From contig CAKURH010000010.1 in the NCBI GenBank assembly GCA_934675625.1, positions 1 through 52,208 of the forward strand: a stretch of DNA of 52,208 bases, written 5' to 3'. The notes under the pieces were generated by a model that had not been told where the DNA came from, searched no databases, and was given only the letters and a program-made list of their open reading frames with translations. Below, piece by piece: positions 40,501 through 48,350 of this stretch. A program made the position numbers and the translations under genes. This DNA comes from an uncultured Kiritimatiellota bacterium (GTDB lineage Bacteria; Verrucomicrobiota; Kiritimatiellia; RFP12; UBA1067). Position 1 is the stretch's first letter, and each line of letters opens with the position of its first letter.

Positions 40501-42547
40501 AGACATCGCCCAGTTCCTCTCCGCTCGACACACGGAGGGCAGCCGCGCCCGTACGCACGGCGCTCCCCTGGACGACGGCCGCCTCCGGCACACTGACCCG
40601 CCAGCCGTTCTGCCCCATCAACACGCCGGGGGCAACGGCTGGCGCCTCGAAGGTCTCCTCGAACGCCGTCTCGTCCGCGCCACCGGCGAACAACGGGTCC
40701 GTCCCGTCGCGAAGCTCCTGCGCGTCAGAAACGCCGTCGCCATCCGTATCGGACGAAACAGGCGACGTCCCGTAGAACCTGACCTCCACCGCATCGGACA
40801 GCCCGTCCCCATCCGTGTCCGCAAGCAATGGATTCGTCCGATGGCGGAACTCGTCGAGGTCGGACAGCCCGTCCCCGTCCGCATCGCCCGTGCCGTCGCG
40901 ATCCAACGTGCCGAAGTGGCGCATTTCCCACTCGTCCGGCAATTCGTCCCCATCGGACGAGAGTCCGAAGGGACGGCGCTCCGAGATGGAAACGTCGTCC
41001 ATCGTGGTCTCGCCTTCGCCCGAGATGCCGAGGCCGCGAAACGATCCGGAGCCGCCCATCCGAAGCCCCCGTTCCGCAAGAACGCCGTCCACGTACAAGT
41101 CCCACAGCCGTTTTGGGTAGTCGAGCCGGAACGTCACGCGCGCCCACTCGCCAAGGCTGACCTTCCGCACGGCATTCGTCCGCCAGACGCCGCCGTCCAA
41201 AGCAAGCACCGAGCCATCTGCCGCGAAGCAGAAACTGCCCGCAAAGTCCGCATCCGCCAGGTCGGCGGGGCTCGCCGTCTGCGCGAGCAGATAGAGATCA
41301 ACCCAGACGACTCGATCGGCATTCGTGACGTCATGCTCGACGACAACAGGAACCTCTTCGGACTCGTCGGATTCGACCGACAAGCGCAACGCCGCCCTGC
41401 CGGCATGGGCCGTCCGCGTCTGCACGACCGCCGCTGCGGGCCACGTCACGCGCCAGCCGCGCTGGCCGTCCAGAAGACCGGCCACCACACCGGGCCGCTC
41501 GAACGTCTCGACGAACCGGCTGTCGCCGATTCCCTCGTCACGCAGGGGGTCGAGTCCCCAAGCAACCTCAAGGCCGTCGCGGATGCCGTCGCCGTCCGTG
41601 TCCGCAAGAAGCGGAGACGTCCCGTAGGCGAACCGCTCAACGATGTCGGGAAGCCCGTCGCCGTCCGTGTCCCGCGTTGCGTCGGCAGCCAGGTAGAACG
41701 TTGCCCGTGGATCTGCCGCGAGCGCGTCGTGCCAGACGACGGGGACGACATCTCCGGGAAGGCGCCCGAGTCGCGCCCAGCGCCCGTCCATCCCCTCCCA
41801 TCCGTCGCCGTTCGTGCGTAGGCGCAGAAGATCCGTCACGCGCGCGCCCGTGTCCACGGCCAACGAAACCGTTGCGCGGGCAAAATCAATGGACATACCG
41901 ACGAGCCTTGGCGCGTCCTCCGCAAGGACGTCATAGGGACGAGCCCGTTCCCAGCGTACAGCGGCGACACTCGCGTTCGTGACCCAGAACGCCGACCACC
42001 AGGGAAGTGCCTCGACAGGCAGGGGCCTTCCGACCACATCCAGCGGGCCCTCTGCGTCCTCGGGGAGCGACAAGGACAGCGGGACGTCGGACGGGTAGCC
42101 CCACGACAGCAGGTTGAGTCCGGGAAAGAGCGTCGCCGTCAGACCAGCGGATGCGGGCACACGCCCGAACACATAGAGTTCCGCCGACTCATCCTGCCCG
42201 GGGCGAAAGACGAGGGCGTCTCCGGCCCGGACGCGCGCGGCGCTCGAAGAACCGTCCGCCGCACCCACCCAGACGCCGTTCGAGAAGACCGACACCGTGA
42301 CGGAACCATCGCGTGACGAGACGTGCCAAAGGCGATCGGAGTCCCCGCCGCCGTCGCCTACGAAGCCGCCCGAAAGGAAGTCCGCAATCCGCGCAGAGCC
42401 CAAAGGCTCGAACGGCACGGCGACCGCGACCGTCTCGTTCGAGGCGACGTCGACGCGGAGGACGCCGACCGCGTCGTCCGCCCGCACGGACAGCGCCGCG
42501 CACAGCAGGGTCAGGCAGAATCCGACGCGAAAACGGCTCAAGGGCAT
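37508..42547 (-). CDS. Giant secreted protein with thrombospondin type 3 calcium-binding repeats
   Basis: About 1679 residues. The start at 42547 has GGAGGTG 4 nt upstream and gives a clean signal peptide (about 1-24). About 13 DxDGDGxxD repeats, known to bind Ca2+ in TSP3 domains, are spread through the protein, often followed by E[FL]xxGTDP. Two roughly 220-residue modules beginning ETFExP and ending DDVxxxxxxPxGLS are near-duplicates and look like lectin-type jelly rolls. A PA14-like module (NYTGALSGFIWIPSAG) lies in the middle. It overlaps the RHS start by GTGA and heads the array, so it may anchor, display or help deliver the RHS proteins. No sorting signal is recognised. Confidence 0.8.
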   Translation of the reverse strand: MPLSRFRVGFCLTLLCAALSVRADDAVGVLRVDVASNETVAVAVPFEPLGSARIADFLSGGFVGDGGGDSDRLWHVSSRDGSVTVSVFSNGVWVGAADGSSSAARVRAGDALVFRPGQDESAELYVFGRVPASAGLTATLFPGLNLLSWGYPSDVPLSLSLPEDAEGPLDVVGRPLPVEALPWWSAFWVTNASVAAVRWERARPYDVLAEDAPRLVGMSIDFARATVSLAVDTGARVTDLLRLRTNGDGWEGMDGRWARLGRLPGDVVPVVWHDALAADPRATFYLAADATRDTDGDGLPDIVERFAYGTSPLLADTDGDGIRDGLEVAWGLDPLRDEGIGDSRFVETFERPGVVAGLLDGQRGWRVTWPAAAVVQTRTAHAGRAALRLSVESDESEEVPVVVEHDVTNADRVVWVDLYLLAQTASPADLADADFAGSFCFAADGSVLALDGGVWRTNAVRKVSLGEWARVTFRLDYPKRLWDLYVDGVLAERGLRMGGSGSFRGLGISGEGETTMDDVSISERRPFGLSSDGDELPDEWEMRHFGTLDRDGTGDADGDGLSDLDEFRHRTNPLLADTDGDGLSDAVEVRFYGTSPVSSDTDGDGVSDAQELRDGTDPLFAGGADETAFEETFEAPAVAPGVLMGQNGWRVSVPEAAVVQGSAVRTGAAALRVSSGEELGDVFVDCPATNAGEVVWVDIYQVAKAAEPPVRLGGDFAAAYLFDGGGRVVACDGGTFVTNARMRVSLETWHRMTLRLDYPKRQWDLYVGGVLAARGLSMGVAVGPFKGFGFVGDGETVLDDVRVTRIRPQGLSADGDPLPDDWELRHFGSLERTGRGDADGDGVRDVDEWRAGTDPLNPDTDGDGLPDRWEIRCGTDPNDPSDAHADPDGDGIDNAEEFRLGTDPFAFEPDPRTRRDGLWPERLPDGNYTGALSGFIWIPSAGLRRFHPTPESAEVWIDGARVPTTGVELSVGWHALRVVVPSEDVDRADLDWSGLDVARQAVPAEFLCHLPVDVPPHVELTASHPWYVEGGTVRLTAAAMDVAGRVVETGVRLEGGETLALSPSARAVATVANAATGTYAFAAWAVDDGGNASATSRLEVAVLDADGDPDGDGLANAEEFLAGTDPFSADTDGDGIPDAEELRIGTAPARADAQDDPDGDGLANMDEWRAGTDPLNPDTDGDGCPDGLEMRGYFSDPLAADFAASVATNAVIPCRDADVARGLWRVDGEALTLVDRAGAVSFTNDFRLAEPGVREIRLDVSFAGQYDADFVCRIDGRRVGVVTLGSSKETRVIPVRFPTPWLARGLHTLEFELQNFSNDRRFSLSDIAVCTPEGPDADGNGVPDWLDVRRRRSRCDQTGLVRSRVSPFCLRGRAACPDLVSVSAGTPVRALPDFGWWTDVPLAVDAETDVTVTYEGGFKTEVVRIGWEPFDLLAETDIVLRRGDSLLLMAPADAEVTRDGVAVDRTGDRPTPVRFDEAGECVLSCVAADGRKNALTVTVVEVVNAENVPVWRGKTNSLGVKGRGFDMMSVSADAGASLVAVERRADEALVSLAVRAEGRPVSLAFEIPTAEASVAGGVALSPFSAYYTLERKYYVVGRLVDGTRIVENRLSAFDVPPGLTLRMTSGSGICFEDGAGRLTISAEDFDEIGDFSYRFYVPEGVRHPCQFLRLMKDGKAVAQ

Positions 42548-42603
42548 GCGACACCTCCACATGAACGATTGTTGGGGAAAAACGGACGGCAGACGATACG
42601 CGC

Positions 42604-42633
42604 ATTATAGCGAATCCGCGTCGCATCTGTCAA
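42604..42633 (-). promoter_or_regulatory. Strong promoter of the TSP3-RHS array
   Basis: TTGACA (42628-42633), 18 bp, TATAAT (42604-42609): both hexamers are consensus. The discriminator is GCGCG. The leader is about 50 nt and includes a strong ribosome site. It is the only clear promoter I can see for the whole array down to 27 kb. Confidence 0.8.
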
Positions 42634-42707
42634 TGGCCTCAACAAATTCGCACGGTTGCCGCAGGTTCCGACGAAACGGCGGCGCGGGCTACGTTCCCAG
42701 ATCTCAG

Positions 42708-43829
42708 TCAGTCGTCCAGCAGGCTGCCGAGGTTCATCGCGTGGGACGCCTTGAGCAGCACGAGGTCGCCCGCCGAGACGTCGAGGCGGAACTTCTTCTT
42801 GAGCGTCTTCAGCTCCTTGTAGACGCAGTGGCAGAGGCATTGGGCCGACTGTTCGCCGACGCCAATCACGAGCGGAATCTTCAGGCGCATCGCGTGGTCG
42901 AACACCTGGCGGTGATACGCGAGCGCATCCGGCCCCAGCTCGAACATGTCGCCGAGAACCACCACGCGCTTGCCGTCGCACGGCGTCGCCGCAAGCGTGT
43001 CAAGCGCGGCAATCATCGAGTCGGGGTTCGCGTTGTACGTGTCGTCAATGAACGTCGCGCCCCACTTCTCGCGCAGCCGCCACCGTGCGCCGGGGAGCGC
43101 AAAGCCGTCCAGCGCCGCCCGCGCCGACTCGCACGTCACGCCAAAGCGCGCGGCGACCGCAAACGCGAGCGCGGCGTTCGCGGCGAAGTGCGGCGGCGTG
43201 GGCCGCGCCGGGTCGAGAAGGCCCGCCGGCGGCTCCGTCGCGACGGGGATCGCGCGCGGCGAACGCGCCGCAAGGGCGTCCGCAAAGTCGTCCGCCGCCG
43301 GAAAGAGCGCAAAATCCGTCGCGCGCGCGAGGAGCGTCCCCTTTTCGTCCGCAATGCCCGCACGCGAGCCGAAGAATTCAAGGTGCGCCGTGCCGACGCC
43401 CGTGACGACACCGACGTCGGGTGCGGCGATGTCGCAGAGGGCCGCGATCTCGCCCGGATGGTTCGAGCCCATTTCAAGGACGAGGAACGCCGCGTCGTCC
43501 GGGCAGTTCAGAATCGTGAGCGGGAGGCCGATGTGGTTGTTGAAGTTCCCTTCCGTGCCGTACGTGCGGCCCGCGCACGCGAGAAACGTCTTCAGGAGCT
43601 CCTTCGTCGTCGTCTTGCCGGCCGAGCCGGTCACGCCGATCACCTTCGCCTTCAGTGCGCGGCGTCGCGCGCGCGCCTTCGCCTGAAGCGCTTCGAGGCC
43701 GTCGACGATTTCCGCCGCGCCCTTTTCGAGCGCCATCGGGATGAAGTCGTGGCCATCGGCCTTCTCGCCCTTCAGCGCGACGAAGCCCATGCCGGGCTCG
43801 ACCGCGCGGCTGTCGAACGTGTAGCGCAT
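42708..43829 (-). CDS. murF: UDP-N-acetylmuramoyl-tripeptide--D-alanyl-D-alanine ligase, compact form
   Basis: A 373-residue Mur ligase adding D-Ala-D-Ala to the peptidoglycan precursor. It has the ATP loop VTGSAGKTTTK, then GNFNNHIGLPLTIL and LEMGSNHPGEI, and the Mur motif DDTYNANPDSM. The N-terminal uridine-binding domain is trimmed (it begins at the DSRAVEPGMGFVALKGE segment) and the C-terminal domain is short compared with the usual 450 residues. The ATG overlaps the lpxA stop (ATGA). It is the last gene of an eight-gene run. Confidence 0.9.
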   Translation of the reverse strand: MRYTFDSRAVEPGMGFVALKGEKADGHDFIPMALEKGAAEIVDGLEALQAKARARRRALKAKVIGVTGSAGKTTTKELLKTFLACAGRTYGTEGNFNNHIGLPLTILNCPDDAAFLVLEMGSNHPGEIAALCDIAAPDVGVVTGVGTAHLEFFGSRAGIADEKGTLLARATDFALFPAADDFADALAARSPRAIPVATEPPAGLLDPARPTPPHFAANAALAFAVAARFGVTCESARAALDGFALPGARWRLREKWGATFIDDTYNANPDSMIAALDTLAATPCDGKRVVVLGDMFELGPDALAYHRQVFDHAMRLKIPLVIGVGEQSAQCLCHCVYKELKTLKKKFRLDVSAGDLVLLKASHAMNLGSLLDD

Positions 43830-44608
43830 CAGCAGACGCCGCGCGTGGAGTGGCGGTAGAAGGCGACGAGTTCCTTGATCTCGTCAAACGGCTCGACGTC
43901 GTTCTCGACGCGTTCCAGCGCCTGCGTACGGTTGAGGCCGTCGCGGTAGAGGAAGCGGAACGCCTCCTTCAGGGCCTGGATGACGTCCTTCGAGAAGCCG
44001 CGCCGCGTAAGGCCGACGACGTTCGGGCCGATCGCCTTCATCGAGCCCTCGACCATGTCGCAGAGCATGTACGGCGGCACGTCCTGACGGATCTTGCACA
44101 TGCCGCCGACCATCGCGTGGCGGCCGACCGTGCAGAACTGGTGCGACGCGGCGCACCCGCCGACAATCACGTAGTCCTGCAGGTGCACGTCGCCCGCGAG
44201 CTGCACCGTGTTCGAGCAGATCACGTGGTTGCCGAGGATCACGCCGTGCGCCGCGTGGCAGTAGGCCATGAACAGGCAGTCGCTGCCGATGACCGTCTTC
44301 TCGCCGTCCGCCGTGCCGAGATGCACCGTCGCGAACTCGCGGATCACCGTGCGGTCGCCGATCTCCACGTAGCTGACAGACCCCTCCTTGTACTTGAGGT
44401 CCTGCGTCTTCATGCCGATCAGGGCATACGGGAAAATCTGGCACCGGGTGCCGATGGTCGTGTGCCCGTCGACGATTGCGCCCTGCCCGACGGACGTGCC
44501 GTCGCCGAGCTTCACGTAGGGGCCGATGTGCGCGTAGGGGCCGATCTCGACGTCCGCGCCGAGCTGCGCGCCGTCCTCGACGATCGCCGTCGGATGAATC
44601 TTCGTCAT
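43829..44608 (-). CDS. lpxA: Acyl-[ACP]--UDP-N-acetylglucosamine O-acyltransferase
   Basis: A 259-residue left-handed beta-helix enzyme of the first lipid A step. Hexapeptide repeats run through residues 1-185, with a C-terminal helical cap. The catalytic His is His121 in MAYCHAAHGVILGN, matching E. coli His125. The length fits the family. It shows that the organism makes lipid A. It is coupled to murF and lies 34 bp after the LptF/G gene. Confidence 0.95.
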   Translation of the reverse strand: MTKIHPTAIVEDGAQLGADVEIGPYAHIGPYVKLGDGTSVGQGAIVDGHTTIGTRCQIFPYALIGMKTQDLKYKEGSVSYVEIGDRTVIREFATVHLGTADGEKTVIGSDCLFMAYCHAAHGVILGNHVICSNTVQLAGDVHLQDYVIVGGCAASHQFCTVGRHAMVGGMCKIRQDVPPYMLCDMVEGSMKAIGPNVVGLTRRGFSKDVIQALKEAFRFLYRDGLNRTQALERVENDVEPFDEIKELVAFYRHSTRGVC

Positions 44609-44642
44609 GTGAAACGTCCTCCTTCTTTTCGTGCAGCAGGCA

Positions 44643-45761
44643 TCAGAGATGCCTGCGAATGAGCCGTGCGGCCAGCGCGGCGCAGAGCAGCACCGGCAGC
44701 CAGATGAGATACCAGGGATAAAGCGAATAGCGTTCCTCGCACGAGAGCATCAGGATCACGAGCACGTAGTAGCCGAGCGAGACGGCAAGCGAGATCGCCA
44801 TGCCAACCGACGACTCCTTGCGCTGCGAACGGATGCCGAGCGGGATGCCGACCAACACGAAGCAGATCGACGCCATCGCGAAGACGAAGCGCTTGTTGAG
44901 CTCGACCTTCAGGCTGCTCAGCTCGCGGCGCATGAAGTCGCGCTGCGCGTCGGCGACGCGCCCGCCGGCGTTCTGCCCGTGCAGCTGCGCCTCGCTCGCG
45001 CGAATCTGGCCGAGCATTTCGCCAAAGCGGAAGTCCTTCGTCCGCCGCTTGTAGCCCGACGCCTTGATTACGTCCTTCAGCGTGTGGACAAAGCGGTTCG
45101 CACGCGCCATCGTGCGGTGATCCGCATCCACGGGATCGACCGTCGTATGATAGAGTTCCAGGTCGACGTCCGTCCCCCGCTGCGTGACGAGCGCCTTGTC
45201 GGCCGTGATCATGCGGTCGACCCGCGCGTCCGAGTAGTCGAGGACAATCAGGTCGTGGAGCCAGTTGCCCTCCTTGCGCCCGAAGTAGATCTTCATCTTC
45301 GGGAAGTCGTCGATGATGCGCCCCGGCTCCAGCAGGCTGATGCCCGTCTTCACCGAGACGCGCGACTTGAGCGTCCGCCGCACCTCATGCCCGCGCGGCA
45401 CGACCTCATTGTTGACCCAGAAGCCGAGCAGCGTGCAGAGAAGTCCAAAGAGGATCGGCCACTTCATCACGGAGAGGATGTTGATGCCGCACGCGCGCAT
45501 CGCCGCAATCTCGCTGTCGGCCGACATGCGGGAAAAGACGAGGATCGCGCTCACGAGCAGCGCAAGCGGCATCGACCACTGCAGCGTCTCCGGCAGCGAG
45601 ACGGCACAGAACTCGCCGACGAGCGACATCGGCACGCCGTCCATGATGAAGCCGATGATCTGGATGAGAAGCCCGATCGTCAGCACGAACGAGAGGACGA
45701 GGAACGCGAGCGCGAAACTCGACAGGAACGAGCCGAAGACGTATCTTTCGATGGTTTTCAT
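44643..45761 (-). CDS. LptF/LptG-family lipopolysaccharide export permease
   Basis: A 372-residue inner-membrane protein. It has three N-terminal helices, a periplasmic beta-jellyroll domain (about 125-270) and three C-terminal helices, the LptF/G layout. The N-terminus MKTIERYVFGSFLSSF and the FSRMSADSEIAAMRACGI segment are typical. LptF and LptG with LptB extract LPS from the inner membrane. Only one of the pair is in the window, and which one cannot be decided. It lies 22 bp after tyrS and is followed by lpxA, an LPS-related pairing. Confidence 0.9.
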   Translation of the reverse strand: MKTIERYVFGSFLSSFALAFLVLSFVLTIGLLIQIIGFIMDGVPMSLVGEFCAVSLPETLQWSMPLALLVSAILVFSRMSADSEIAAMRACGINILSVMKWPILFGLLCTLLGFWVNNEVVPRGHEVRRTLKSRVSVKTGISLLEPGRIIDDFPKMKIYFGRKEGNWLHDLIVLDYSDARVDRMITADKALVTQRGTDVDLELYHTTVDPVDADHRTMARANRFVHTLKDVIKASGYKRRTKDFRFGEMLGQIRASEAQLHGQNAGGRVADAQRDFMRRELSSLKVELNKRFVFAMASICFVLVGIPLGIRSQRKESSVGMAISLAVSLGYYVLVILMLSCEERYSLYPWYLIWLPVLLCAALAARLIRRHL

Positions 45762-45783
45762 CCGCCGATCCCGCGCGTCCCCG

Positions 45784-47028
45784 TCAGGCGAACCGCAGCA
45801 CGAAGTAGTTCTTCTTGCCGGAGCGGAGAACGGCCACGCCCTCCTTCACGTCATCCGCCGCGAAGACGCGCTTCTCGTCGACCTTCGCGTCGTTGAGCGA
45901 GAGCCCACCTTGGGTGGCCATGCGGCGCGCCTCGCCGTTCGACTTGAACATCCCGGCCGCCGCCGCGACGGCGAACACCGCCTTGCCGACGCAGTCCGCG
46001 AGCGCAACCGTCGCGCTCGGCACGTTTTCGGCCTTCGCGACGTCCGCCGCCGACTTCTTCGCGTACAGGGCCTCGGTCGCCGCCTGCGCCTTCTGAAGCC
46101 CCTCCTCGCCGTGCACGAGCCGCGTCAGCTCCTCGGCGAGGGCCTTCTGCGGGATGCGCGCCTCCGGGTGCGCCTTCATCTCGGCCTCCAGCGCGGCGAT
46201 CTCCTCCAGCGAGCGCATCGAGAAGACCTTCAGGTAGCGGATCACGTCCGCATCCGCCGCGCGCAGGAAATACTGGTACCAGTCGAAGACGGGCGTCATC
46301 TCGCCGTTCAGGAAGAGCGCGTTGCCCTCGGACTTGCCGAACTTCCGCCCCGTCGAGTCCAACAGCAGCGGGAACGTGAGGCCGTAGGCCGTCTGGCCGC
46401 GCATGCGCCGCACGAGATCCGTGCCCGCCGTGATGTTGCCCCACTGGTCCGCCCCGCCGACCTCCATCTGGCAGCCGTAGTTGTCGTAGAGGTGCAGGAA
46501 GTCGTTGCCCTGCAGGATCTGGTAGGAGAACTCGGTGAACGTGAGCGCGCCCTCGGACGCCTCCAGCCGCTTCTTCACGGACTCCTTCGCGAGCATCTGC
46601 GGCACGCGGAAGTTGATTGCGATGTCGCGCAGGAACTCGATTGCGCTCGTGCCCTTGTACCAGTCGTAGTTGTCGACCATCACGGCCGCGTTCGGGCCCT
46701 CGAAGTCGAGGATGCGCGCGAGGTTCTCGCGGATTCCCTTCTTGTTCTCGGCAACCTGCTCGACCGTCAGCATGTTGCGCTCGGCCGACTTGCCCGACGG
46801 GTCGCCGATGAGGCCCGTCGCGCCGCCGACAAGCGCAATGACCTTGTGCCCGGCCTGCTGAAAGCGCTTCAGCACGATGATCGAGACGAGGTTCCCCGCC
46901 TGCAGCGAACGCGCCGAGGGGTCGAACCCGCAGTAGACCGTCATCGGCTTCTCCAGCGCCTTTTCGATTTCGGGATCCGTCAGCGCCTCGACGAGTCCGC
47001 GAGCCTTCAGCTCTTCAATGAGTTTCAT
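45784..47028 (-). CDS. tyrS: Tyrosyl-tRNA synthetase
   Basis: A 414-residue class I synthetase. YCGFDPSA at 32-39 opens the Rossmann fold and KFGKSEGNA is the KMSKS-type loop. QMEVGGADQWGN is the tyrosine-pocket segment, and a C-terminal S4 RNA-binding domain ends the protein. The HIGH motif is unusual: SLQAGN (Gln43, Asn46) replaces SLHxGH, and the preceding Thr is Ser38. The length and remaining motifs say it is functional. It lies 27 bp after the oxidoreductase gamma subunit and before the LPS permease. Confidence 0.93.
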   Translation of the reverse strand: MKLIEELKARGLVEALTDPEIEKALEKPMTVYCGFDPSARSLQAGNLVSIIVLKRFQQAGHKVIALVGGATGLIGDPSGKSAERNMLTVEQVAENKKGIRENLARILDFEGPNAAVMVDNYDWYKGTSAIEFLRDIAINFRVPQMLAKESVKKRLEASEGALTFTEFSYQILQGNDFLHLYDNYGCQMEVGGADQWGNITAGTDLVRRMRGQTAYGLTFPLLLDSTGRKFGKSEGNALFLNGEMTPVFDWYQYFLRAADADVIRYLKVFSMRSLEEIAALEAEMKAHPEARIPQKALAEELTRLVHGEEGLQKAQAATEALYAKKSAADVAKAENVPSATVALADCVGKAVFAVAAAAGMFKSNGEARRMATQGGLSLNDAKVDEKRVFAADDVKEGVAVLRSGKKNYFVLRFA

Positions 47029-47055
47029 GCGAACCTTGTGCCTAGAGCGGGCCGG

Positions 47056-47595
47056 TCAGCCCGCAATGAACTTCTCGCCGAGGGCGACCGCCTTGAGGTT
47101 GAGCTCCAGCAGGCTCGCCTTGCGCGCGCTGATCGTCTCCTTGATCGCCGCCGTCAGCGTCTCGGGCTTCACGCAGCCGAGCTTCTGGACGATGGCGCCG
47201 AGGATGATCATGTTCGCGAGCGACACGGCCTCCATGTCCTTCGCCATCTGCGTCGCCGGGATGTAGACGACCTCGACGTCCGTCCGCCGCACCTTCCGCT
47301 CGATGAGCGAGGAGTCGACGAAGATCGTGCCGCCGGGGGCGACCGTGTCCTCGAACTTGTCGAGCGACGGCTCGTTCATCACCATCAGCACGTTCGGGTG
47401 CGCGATGATCGGCGAGCCGACCGGGTCGTCCGAGACGATGACCGAGCAGTTGCACGTGCCGCCGCGCATCTCCGGCCCGTACGAGGGGAGCCACGAGAGC
47501 TCCTTCTGCTCGATGAGCGCCGCGTGCGCCAAGACCTTGCCGGAGAACAGGAGCCCCTGTCCGCCGAACCCCGCCATGATCGTTTCGTATGTCAT
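47056..47595 (-). CDS. korC: 2-oxoacid:ferredoxin oxidoreductase, gamma subunit
   Basis: A 179-residue subunit with the family's N-terminal MAGFGGQGLLFSGKVLA and the PSYGPEMRGGTCNCSVIVSD segment. With the neighbouring alpha, beta and ferredoxin subunits it forms a CoA-dependent 2-oxoacid oxidoreductase (2-oxoglutarate or branched-chain 2-oxoacids). It starts 1 bp after the beta-subunit stop. The symbol follows the Kor naming; VorA-type naming is equally possible. Confidence 0.9.
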   Translation of the reverse strand: MTYETIMAGFGGQGLLFSGKVLAHAALIEQKELSWLPSYGPEMRGGTCNCSVIVSDDPVGSPIIAHPNVLMVMNEPSLDKFEDTVAPGGTIFVDSSLIERKVRRTDVEVVYIPATQMAKDMEAVSLANMIILGAIVQKLGCVKPETLTAAIKETISARKASLLELNLKAVALGEKFIAG

Positions 47596-47596
47596 T

Positions 47597-48349
47597 TTAC
47601 TTCGCCTCCTCGGCCGTCCGGTCCTTGAAGCACCCGAGCGGATAGAACGGAATCATCTTCTCCTCCACGAACTGGCACGCCTTGTCGGGCGTGAGGCCCC
47701 AGTTCGTCGGGCACGTCGAGATGACCTCGACGAGCGAGAAGCCCTTGCCGTCGACCTGCGTCTGGAACGCCTTCTGGATCGCCCGCTTCGCCTGGCGCAC
47801 GTGCGCGACGGAGTTGACGGCGACGCGCTCCAGGTAGGCCGGCGCGTCGAGCGTCGCCAGCAGCTCGCAGATGCGAATCGGCATGCCCTGCGTCTTCGGG
47901 TCGCGCCCGTACGGCGAGGTCTGCGTGACCTGCCCGACGAGCGACGTCGGCGCCATCTGGCCGCCCGTCATGCCGTAGATCGCGTTGTTGATGAAGATGA
48001 TCGTCACGTTCTCGCCGCGGCACGCGGTCGAGACCGTCTCGCACAGGCCGATGGACGCGAGGTCGCCGTCGCCCTGGTAGGTGAAGACGACGTGGTCGGG
48101 CAGCGAGCGCTTGACGCCCGTCGCCACCGCCGGCGCGCGGCCGTGGCTCGCCTCGATCATGTCGCACCGGAAGTAGTCGTACGCCATCACCGAGCAGCCG
48201 ACCGGCGCGATGCCGATCGTCTTGCCCTCGATGCCGAGCGCGTCGATCGCCTCGGCGACGAGACGGTGCACGATGCCGTGCGTGCAGCCCGGGCAGTAGT
48301 GGTACGGAACGTCCGTGAGGGACTTCGGTTTCTGAAACACGATGGCCAT
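47597..48349 (-). CDS. korB: 2-oxoacid:ferredoxin oxidoreductase, beta (TPP-binding) subunit
   Basis: A 250-residue subunit with the iron-sulfur and TPP features of the class: YCPGCTHG near residue 20, and GDGDLASIG...NNAIYGMTGGQ as the thiamine diphosphate and Mg2+ motif. Chemistry at this subunit decarboxylates the 2-oxoacid, and electrons pass to ferredoxin. It starts 1 bp after the alpha subunit stop. Confidence 0.92.
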   Translation of the reverse strand: MAIVFQKPKSLTDVPYHYCPGCTHGIVHRLVAEAIDALGIEGKTIGIAPVGCSVMAYDYFRCDMIEASHGRAPAVATGVKRSLPDHVVFTYQGDGDLASIGLCETVSTACRGENVTIIFINNAIYGMTGGQMAPTSLVGQVTQTSPYGRDPKTQGMPIRICELLATLDAPAYLERVAVNSVAHVRQAKRAIQKAFQTQVDGKGFSLVEVISTCPTNWGLTPDKACQFVEEKMIPFYPLGCFKDRTAEEAK

Positions 48350-48350
48350 C

